From an uncultured Eubacteriales bacterium (GTDB lineage Bacteria > Bacillota > Clostridia > Oscillospirales > Oscillospiraceae), in NCBI GenBank assembly GCA_900545925.1, contig URAZ01000002.1, positions 1-64,000 on the forward strand: a DNA stretch of 64,000 nt, given 5' to 3'. Shown here piece by piece: positions 58,678-64,000 of the stretch. The stretch's first letter is position 1; every line of letters begins with the position of its first letter. The notes beneath the pieces are model-generated. The model had not been told where the DNA came from. It made no database searches and saw nothing but the letters and a program-made list of their open reading frames with translations. The translations under genes were made by a program, and so were the position numbers.

Positions 58678-59517
58678 CTACGCCTTTCCCGGGATGCAGT
58701 GCCGCTCAATGGCAAGCGCCGCGCCGTCCTCGTCGCACGAGGCCGTCACTTCATCGGCAATCGCCAGAATTTCTGGACACGCATTCGCCATCGCCACGCC
58801 TCGCCCTGCCATTTTGATCATACTCGTATCGTTCAGCCCATCGCCGATGGCCATGGTCGCCGCCATCGGCAGGCCAAGATAGGCCGCCAGACTTGCAATG
58901 GCCTCGCCCTTGTTGGCATGCGCGTCGTTGATCTCAATGTTGCAGGGCATGGACGTGCTGACGCTTAAACTGTCGAACTTCTCTGTAAGGTCTTTAAGCA
59001 GCCTGCCGCGCAGCGCATCATCCGGCGTGAACAGCTGCAGCTTTTGAACGCCTCGGTTCTGCACCCGCAGGTATGCCTTGAGTTCCTCGACCGGCGTGCG
59101 CAGACTGCGCACCATGCGCAGTGCGTAGTCGAACGGGACAAATGCAGCGGCGTTTTCCTGCATGCTGCGCGTCATCCAGCCCCAGTTGTCCTGATAGCAG
59201 TCGTAGATCACGGGAAAGCCGTCGAGATATTCCAGAACCTGCAAGGCTGTTTCCAGCGGGACCTCCGCTGCGCTGACGGCTTTTTCCTTGCGGATATCAT
59301 AGACCTGCGCACCGTTGATGGTGATGGCATAGTGCAGAAACGGCAGCTTCTGCACGACCTCCGGCATGCCGGTAAAAAATCGGCCCGTCGTCGGCACGAT
59401 CTCGACACCTGCCTCCGCTGCAGTATAAAGCGCATCGCAGGTGCGCGGCGTCAGTTCTTTTTGGGAATTCAGCAGTGTCCCGTCCAGATCGAGCGCCAGT
59501 AATTTCACGGCATTCAT
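58678..59517 (-). CDS. Cof-type HAD-IIB phosphatase
   Basis: The 279-residue phosphatase has the HAD motif I LLALDLDGTLLNSQKELT (Asp nucleophile pair, about 9-11), motif II IVPTTGRFF, and motif III/IV IGDGLNDTSMIKMAGRGVAM. The C2B-type cap places it in the Cof family, which dephosphorylates sugar phosphates or cofactor intermediates. It is upstream of the amidohydrolase by two bases and coexpressed with it. Confidence 0.94.
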   Translation of the reverse strand: MNAVKLLALDLDGTLLNSQKELTPRTCDALYTAAEAGVEIVPTTGRFFTGMPEVVQKLPFLHYAITINGAQVYDIRKEKAVSAAEVPLETALQVLEYLDGFPVIYDCYQDNWGWMTRSMQENAAAFVPFDYALRMVRSLRTPVEELKAYLRVQNRGVQKLQLFTPDDALRGRLLKDLTEKFDSLSVSTSMPCNIEINDAHANKGEAIASLAAYLGLPMAATMAIGDGLNDTSMIKMAGRGVAMANACPEILAIADEVTASCDEDGAALAIERHCIPGKA

Positions 59518-59648
59518 AGGAAACTCACCTCAATTCCATAGTTTTCGCCCTCATGATACCAGATGCCCTTCAAAAATGCAAGAAGCGCGTGATTTCCGGC
59601 GAAGACTGTGATAGAATGGGAACAGAAACCCCTTGCAGGAGGAATTTT

Positions 59649-61424
59649 ATGCTGATATCCGCAGAGCATCTTTCCATCAATTTCGGCAGCCGTCAGCTGC
59701 TGGACGATGTGGATTTTTATTTAAATGAGGGCGACAAAACCGGCGTGATCGGCATCAACGGCACCGGAAAATCAACATTTTTGAAGGTTCTGGCAGGGTG
59801 GCTCCAGCCGGACAGCGGGACAATCGCCCGCAAGCCGAATTTACAGGTGAGCGTGCTTGCACAGAACCCCGATATGCACGACGATCTGACCGTGCTGGAG
59901 CAGATCTTTGCCAGTATGCCGCCGGAATTCCGGCAGCTGAACGAATATGAGGCAAAGCGCATGCTGACGCGGCTCGGTCTTGCGGACACGAATCGGCTGA
60001 TTGGAACACTTTCGGGCGGTGAACGCCGCCGCGCCGCGCTGTGCGCCGCGCTCATCCATCCGGCAGACGTCCTTGTGCTTGACGAGCCGACGAACCACCT
60101 GGACACCGAGATGGTGCAGTGGCTGGAAGACTGGCTGAAAAAATATCGAGGCGGGCTGGTCATGGTCACGCACGACCGGTATTTTCTCGAACGCGTCGTG
60201 AACCATATCACGGAACTTTCGCGCGGAAAGCTTTACCACTATGAAGCCAATTACTCCCGCTATCTCGAACTGCGGGAGCAGCGCGCGCAGATGGCGGAGG
60301 CGTCCGAGCGCAAGCGGCAGTCCATCCTGCGCGTCGAACGCGAGTGGATTCTGCGCGGTTGTCAGGCCCGCAGCACCAAGAGCAAGGAACGCATCCAGCG
60401 CTATGAGGAATTAAAGGACCGCAAAGCGCCCGAACGCGACAGCGCGGTACAGCTTTCGGCGGCCTCGAGCCGTCTCGGCAAAAAAATCATCACGCTGGAA
60501 CATGTCTCTAAGGGTTACGACGGCCGCACGATCTTCCGTGATTTTTCCTACGGCGTTCTCCGCAGCGACCGCATCGGCATCGTCGGCCGCAACGGCGCGG
60601 GCAAATCGACGCTTCTGCGCATTCTGGCGGGCGAACTCCTGCCGGACAGCGGCGTAGTCGAACTGGGCGAGACAGTCCGAATCGGTCATTTTTCACAGGA
60701 GGGCCGCGAACTGGATCTGAACCAGCGTGTGTATGATTTTATCTACACTGTCGCCGCACAGGTAAAAACGGACGAGGGCACATTCTCCGCCAAGACCATG
60801 CTTGAACGCTTCCTGTTCCCGCCCGATTTGCAGCAGACCAGCATTGGGAGGCTGTCCGGCGGAGAACGGCGAAGATTATATCTGCTGTCCATCCTTATGG
60901 CAGCGCCCAACGTGCTGCTGCTCGACGAACCGACGAATGATCTGGACATTACGACGCTTTCCATTCTGGAGGACTATCTGCAAAGCTTCCCCGGCCCCAT
61001 CATCGCCGTCTCGCATGACCGCTTTTTCCTCGACAAGCTGGCCGATACCATCTTCGAGGTGCACCCGGAGGGCCGCATCGACGTGTTTACCGGCAACTGG
61101 TCCGACTGGGCACGCAAGCGGACACCCACAGAGGAAAAGAAGCCCGAAAAGCAGGAAAAACCGATTTCTGAGCGCCCGCGCGAGAAAAAACTGAAATTCT
61201 CCTACAACGAGCAGCGTGAATTTGACATGATTGACAGCGTGATTGCCGATCTGGAACAGCAGCTGGCCGCCTGCAAACAGGAGCAGGAGGCCTGCGGCAG
61301 CGACTATGTCCGGCTACAGGCTCTGACGGACGAGCAGGAACGGCTGACAGCGGAACTGGATGCGAAGACAGAGCGCTGGGTCTACTTGAACGACCTCAAG
61401 GAACGCATCGACGCGCAGCAATAG
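59649..61424 (+). CDS. ABC-F family ATPase (Uup-like)
   Basis: The 591-residue cytoplasmic protein has two ABC domains, each with Walker A (GINGTGKST; GRNGAGKST), signature LSGGERRR, and Walker B (LVLDEPTNHLD; LLLDEPTNDLD). It has no membrane domain, so it is an ABC-F protein. A C-terminal coiled-coil (about 520-591) resembles Uup, which acts on ribosomes and DNA. Start: ATG at 59649 with AGGAGGAATTTT before it. ABC-F members act in translation or antibiotic resistance; the Uup-like tail favours a housekeeping role. Confidence 0.93.
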   Translation: MLISAEHLSINFGSRQLLDDVDFYLNEGDKTGVIGINGTGKSTFLKVLAGWLQPDSGTIARKPNLQVSVLAQNPDMHDDLTVLEQIFASMPPEFRQLNEYEAKRMLTRLGLADTNRLIGTLSGGERRRAALCAALIHPADVLVLDEPTNHLDTEMVQWLEDWLKKYRGGLVMVTHDRYFLERVVNHITELSRGKLYHYEANYSRYLELREQRAQMAEASERKRQSILRVEREWILRGCQARSTKSKERIQRYEELKDRKAPERDSAVQLSAASSRLGKKIITLEHVSKGYDGRTIFRDFSYGVLRSDRIGIVGRNGAGKSTLLRILAGELLPDSGVVELGETVRIGHFSQEGRELDLNQRVYDFIYTVAAQVKTDEGTFSAKTMLERFLFPPDLQQTSIGRLSGGERRRLYLLSILMAAPNVLLLDEPTNDLDITTLSILEDYLQSFPGPIIAVSHDRFFLDKLADTIFEVHPEGRIDVFTGNWSDWARKRTPTEEKKPEKQEKPISERPREKKLKFSYNEQREFDMIDSVIADLEQQLAACKQEQEACGSDYVRLQALTDEQERLTAELDAKTERWVYLNDLKERIDAQQ

Positions 61425-61540
61425 AAATATTGCACAAATTTTCGCCCGGGTCGTATACGGAACTCAGGCGGCGTGCTATACTATGGATAGAAGGAAACGG
61501 AAAACTTTGTGGTTCGGATGAAGACAGAGGAGGCTTCTCT

Positions 61541-61795
61541 ATGAATCTGAAAACAGTCAAAGTTCTGCTGTTCACGTTGTTTTCGCTGGCGCTTGCCAGC
61601 CTGATCATCGGCTGCGGCGTATCAAAGCCGGTATATTTCCTGTTCACGGCACTGTTTGCCATTGGATACGCAGCCGTCTATCTGCTGTGTTGGCGCTGCC
61701 CCTTCTGCGGCGAACGTCTTGGCCGCAGCGACGGTGAGATTTGCCCGCACTGCGGCAAAAGTCTGCTTGCTCCCCACAGCCATCAGGCCGGCTGA
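61541..61795 (+). CDS. Small membrane protein with zinc ribbon
   Basis: The 84-residue protein has two membrane helices (about 5-27, 29-50) and a C-terminal zinc ribbon CPFCGERLGRSDGEICPHCG. An AGAGGAGGCTTCTCT site precedes the ATG. The two CxxC knuckles are intact, so it probably binds zinc. Role unknown. Confidence 0.85.
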   Translation: MNLKTVKVLLFTLFSLALASLIIGCGVSKPVYFLFTALFAIGYAAVYLLCWRCPFCGERLGRSDGEICPHCGKSLLAPHSHQAG

Positions 61796-61859
61796 TGTAC
61801 CCAGCGCCGGTGCAGCACTGGAAAAAGAGGCTCCAGCTTCCCGCTATACGGATCAAATT

Positions 61860-61907
61860 GGCGCAATGCGCACATACGGGGCAACCTCCGTATGTGCGCA
61901 TTGCGCC
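61860..61907. repeat. Long perfect inverted repeat (20-bp stem)
   Basis: GGCGCAATGCGCACATACGG pairs exactly with CCGTATGTGCGCATTGCGCC around GGCAACCT. No T run follows on either strand. It lies between the zinc-ribbon gene and the frameshifted gene. Confidence 0.85.
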
Positions 61908-61940
61908 ATTCGTATTGCATTTACAGGCTAGTGGTTCCTC

Positions 61941-62167
61941 TCACGTTTCTTTCAATCCCAAGACCGCAACAACGATCCCTGCAGCCGCAAGGGCCGCCGC
62001 TGCATACAGAAATGCTGTCAGACCATACTGTGCGAGAATCTGCATCGTCATAGAAAACGGACTCAGGTTGATGTGTTCAAATTGAAAGGCCATCGCTCCG
62101 CCCATAATATAAAGGCTGATACAACGCCTGTCATAAACATGACTGCGCCAATGATCACTTTTTTCAT
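61941..62167 (-). pseudogene. Frameshifted small membrane protein gene
   Basis: A strong site, GCGGAGGTTTCACG, precedes an ATG (62165-62167). The frame begins MKKVIIGAVMFMTGVVSAF, a good membrane helix, but hits a stop after about 34 codons. A second frame continues with GGAMAFQFEHINLSPFSMT and a second membrane helix ILAQYGLTAFLYAAAALAAA, ending at 61941. Joining the two needs a one-base shift near 62105-62125. The intact product would be about 75 residues with two helices. It may be a broken gene or a sequencing error. Confidence 0.65.
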
Positions 62168-62231
62168 CGTGAAACCTCCGCAAGTTCAGATTTATTGCCA
62201 GCATATCACAAAATATGCAGCAGTGCAAGAA

Positions 62232-62261
62232 CAGCCCCAGCGGCGAAAACCGCTGGGGCTG
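62232..62261 (-). terminator. Terminator of gdhA
   Basis: CAGCCCCAGCGG pairs with CCGCTGGGGCTG (12 bp, 6-base loop). The minus-strand tail is TTCTTGC. Confidence 0.82.
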
Positions 62262-62283
62262 CTGTGTATGGAATGAAAATAGA

Positions 62284-63636
62284 TTAGAACACGCCCTGCT
62301 CGTACATGGCCTGAGCAACCTTCTTGAAGCCGGCAATATTGGCGCCTGCAACCAGATCGTAGCCGAGACCGTACTCTTCGGCAGCCTCTGCGGAGACCTT
62401 GTGGATGTTCTTCATCATCTTGTGCAGCTGCGCATCGACTTCTTCAGCCGTCCAGACCAGACGCTCGGAGTTCTGGCTCATTTCGAGACCGGAAACGCCG
62501 ACGCCGCCCGCATTGACAGCCTTGGACGGAGCGACGATCATGTGCTTCTGCGCGCGCAGATAGTTCAGAGCGTCGTTCGTGGTCGGCATGTTGGCGACCT
62601 CGATGTAGTACTTGACGCCGGAGGCGGCGATCTTCTCAGCCTCGCCCATGCGAACGTCGTTCTGCATGGCGGACGGCATGTTGACATCGACATCCTTCGC
62701 GCCCCAGGCCTTCTGGCCGGCGACGAACTCGCAGCCGAACTTGTCGGCGTACGGCTTGCAGTGCATCGGATCCTTTGCACGCATCTCAAGGATGAAGTTC
62801 AGCTTCTCGTCGGTGTTGACGCCGTCCGGGTCATGAACATAGCCGTCCGGGCCGGAGAAATAAGTAACCTTCGCGCCGAGTTCAGCGGACTTCTTCATGA
62901 TACCCCATGCAACGTTGCCGTAGCCGGAGATCGCAAGGCGCTTGCCCTCGATGGTGTCGTTCTCGTGCTTCAGGACTTCCTGCAGATAGTAGACAGCGCC
63001 GTAGCCGGTTGCTTCCGGACGGATCAGGGAGCCGCCGTAGGTCATGCCCTTGCCGGTCAGAACGCCGTTCTCCCAGACGCCCTTCAGGCGGCGGTACTGG
63101 CCGTACAGGTAGCCGATCTCACGGCCGCCGACGCCCATGTCGCCCGCGGGAACGTCGATGTCGGGCCCGATATAGCGGTACAGAGCCGTCATGAAGCTCT
63201 GGCAGAAACGCATAACCTCCGCGTCGGACTTGCCGGCGGGATCGAAGTCGGAGCCGCCCTTTGCGCCGCCCATGGGCAGGCCGGTCAGGGAGTTCTTGAA
63301 AGTCTGCTCGAAGCCGAGGAACTTGATGATGCCTTCGTAAACGTTCTTCTGGAAGCGCAGGCCGCCCTTGTACGGGCCGATGGCGCCGTTGAACTGGCAG
63401 CGCCAGCCGCGGTTTGTATGGTATTCGCCCTTGTCATCCATCCAGCAGACGCGGAACGTAAACATTCTTTCGGGCTCGACCATTCTCTTCAGAAGGTCAA
63501 CCTTCTCGTATTCGGGATGCGCGTCCATGATTGGGGAAACGGAAGAGAGAACCTCTTCTACAGTCTGAACGAATTCAGGCTCATTCCCGTGTGCCTGCTT
63601 GACATAGTCGATGACACTGGCAACATAAGCATTCAT
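62284..63636 (-). CDS. gdhA: NADP-specific glutamate dehydrogenase
   Basis: The 450-residue enzyme makes glutamate from 2-oxoglutarate and ammonia. Typical hexameric GDH blocks are GPYKGGLRFQKNVYEG (about 87-102), the catalytic GGAKGGSDFDPAGKSD, GDMGVGGREIGYLYGQYRR, and GSLIRPEATGYGAVYYLQ. The NAD(P) fold has SGYGNVAWG. The class with about 450 residues and this N-terminus is usually NADP-dependent and biosynthetic. With GS-III it covers ammonia assimilation. Start ATG follows GAGGAGGATTTACCAAA. Confidence 0.97.
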   Translation of the reverse strand: MNAYVASVIDYVKQAHGNEPEFVQTVEEVLSSVSPIMDAHPEYEKVDLLKRMVEPERMFTFRVCWMDDKGEYHTNRGWRCQFNGAIGPYKGGLRFQKNVYEGIIKFLGFEQTFKNSLTGLPMGGAKGGSDFDPAGKSDAEVMRFCQSFMTALYRYIGPDIDVPAGDMGVGGREIGYLYGQYRRLKGVWENGVLTGKGMTYGGSLIRPEATGYGAVYYLQEVLKHENDTIEGKRLAISGYGNVAWGIMKKSAELGAKVTYFSGPDGYVHDPDGVNTDEKLNFILEMRAKDPMHCKPYADKFGCEFVAGQKAWGAKDVDVNMPSAMQNDVRMGEAEKIAASGVKYYIEVANMPTTNDALNYLRAQKHMIVAPSKAVNAGGVGVSGLEMSQNSERLVWTAEEVDAQLHKMMKNIHKVSAEAAEEYGLGYDLVAGANIAGFKKVAQAMYEQGVF

Positions 63637-63710
63637 TTTGGTAAATCCTCCTCAAAAAATTGTACCAATCTATTGCGATCTTTTTGCAGATTGCTCAAAA
63701 TTATCATATC

Positions 63711-63741
63711 GCATCCGCGCCAGAAATACAAGCGCGGATGC
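63711..63741 (-). terminator. Terminator of the phosphoglycerate dehydrogenase-like gene
   Basis: GCATCCGCGC pairs with GCGCGGATGC (10 bp, 11-base loop), just after the stop at 63761. The T tail is weak. Confidence 0.7.
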
Positions 63742-63760
63742 CTGTGCGAAATGACTGAAA

Positions 63761-64000
63761 TTATTTGCCGAAATTTGTGATAATATCCACAATCTCCGCG
63801 CCGATGCGCTTCTGCGCCTCAACGGTGGCAGCGCCGATATGCGGCGTGCAGGAGACCATCGGATGGGAGTACAGCGCGGAGTTGGAGGCGGGCTCGTCGG
63901 CGTAGACGTCCAGACCAGCAGCACGGACCTTGCCGCTCTCGAGTGCGGCAAGCAGAGCGGCCTCGTCAACGTTGGTGCCGCGGGAGGTATTGATGATGCA
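63761..64000 (-). CDS. serA: D-3-phosphoglycerate dehydrogenase-like protein (3' end; partial)
   Basis: Only the last 79 residues are in the window; the start lies beyond the right edge. They contain NTSRGTNVDEAALLAAL, AAGLDVYADEP and TPHIGAATVEAQKRIGAEI, the C-terminal half of the NAD domain of D-2-hydroxyacid dehydrogenases, with the catalytic His in TPHIG. There is no ACT domain at the C-terminus, so it is the short form. Specificity for 3-phosphoglycerate is the usual annotation for such short enzymes beside serine genes; other 2-hydroxyacids are possible. Confidence 0.8.
   Translation of the reverse strand, partial: CIINTSRGTNVDEAALLAALESGKVRAAGLDVYADEPASNSALYSHPMVSCTPHIGAATVEAQKRIGAEIVDIITNFGK

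Noticed and set aside
62215..63780. A 521-codon plus-strand frame opposite gdhA
   Set aside because: Shadow of a strongly conserved enzyme gene.

Overview
The window is a GC-rich chromosomal segment of a spore-forming, anaerobic Firmicute of the class Clostridia, most likely an Oscillospiraceae/Ruminococcaceae gut relative. The evidence is the 16S rRNA 5' fragment at the left edge, the sporulation genes (dpaA-dpaB, spoIIR, spoVT), a type III glutamine synthetase, NADP-type glutamate dehydrogenase, many Firmicute-only families (DUF4364, DUF1846, DUF5662, DUF378, YitT, RicT, TIGR01440), strong AGGAGG-type ribosome binding sites and sigma-A promoters that nearly all have 17-base spacers. No phage, integrase, transposase gene or CRISPR array was seen. 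Genes sit on both strands in short operons.

Layout. 1-830: 5' end of a leftward rRNA operon with three tandem promoters. 980-2433: leftward hpf, an XRE-type regulator and a DUF4364 protein. 2594-4763: rightward CAP-domain secreted protein, then dpaA-dpaB (dipicolinate synthase). 4832-6675: leftward blaI-like repressor and an M56 peptidase fused to an M23 peptidase, with palindromic operators. 6676-7495: gene-free, packed with MITE-like repeats. 7496-9688: large solute-binding lipoprotein. 9717-12924: glutamine synthetase III with a long terminator-bearing leader, divergent from an ANTAR protein. 12999-15412: C26-type amidotransferase and a xanthine/uracil permease. 15647-19239: recQ, a GNAT and a membrane protein with a decayed exonuclease fold. 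19519-26201: leftward transglutaminase-like lipoprotein, YitT protein, and a divergent type IIA topoisomerase pair (parE, parC) separated by a repeat element. 26470-30630: DUF1846, NagZ-like GH3 and CapA-like proteins. 30683-36344: cysK, DUF5662, SLH-anchored 5'-nucleotidase, PadR module, GNAT. 36543-39993: leftward thrH, DUF1015, ispE, spoIIR. 40170-44746: DUF378, a zinc-ribbon/Ig-like membrane protein and a divergent Ser/Thr kinase with FN3-like ectodomains. 44944-51279: tRNA-Arg, M16C peptidase, ricT, holB, spoVT. 51625-56003: sugar/polyol locus (oxidoreductase, AraC regulator, PfkB kinase, mannitol-1-phosphate dehydrogenase family). 56058-59517: TIGR01440 protein, two near-identical ECF S components, amidohydrolase and HAD phosphatase. 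59649-64000: ABC-F protein, small membrane genes (one frameshifted), gdhA, and the 3' end of a phosphoglycerate-dehydrogenase-like gene.

Themes. Nitrogen and amino-acid metabolism recurs (GS-III, ANTAR regulator, GDH, cysK, thrH, DUF1015, serA-like). Spore development genes are scattered among housekeeping operons. The two most interesting regulatory structures are the hairpin/promoter overlap at the ispE-spoIIR junction, which may hide the spoIIR ribosome binding site on read-through transcripts but not on a forespore transcript, and the attenuator-like leader of glutamine synthetase beside an ANTAR protein whose receiver domain has lost its phosphorylation residues. Two families of small inverted-repeat-bounded elements are dispersed through intergenic regions.
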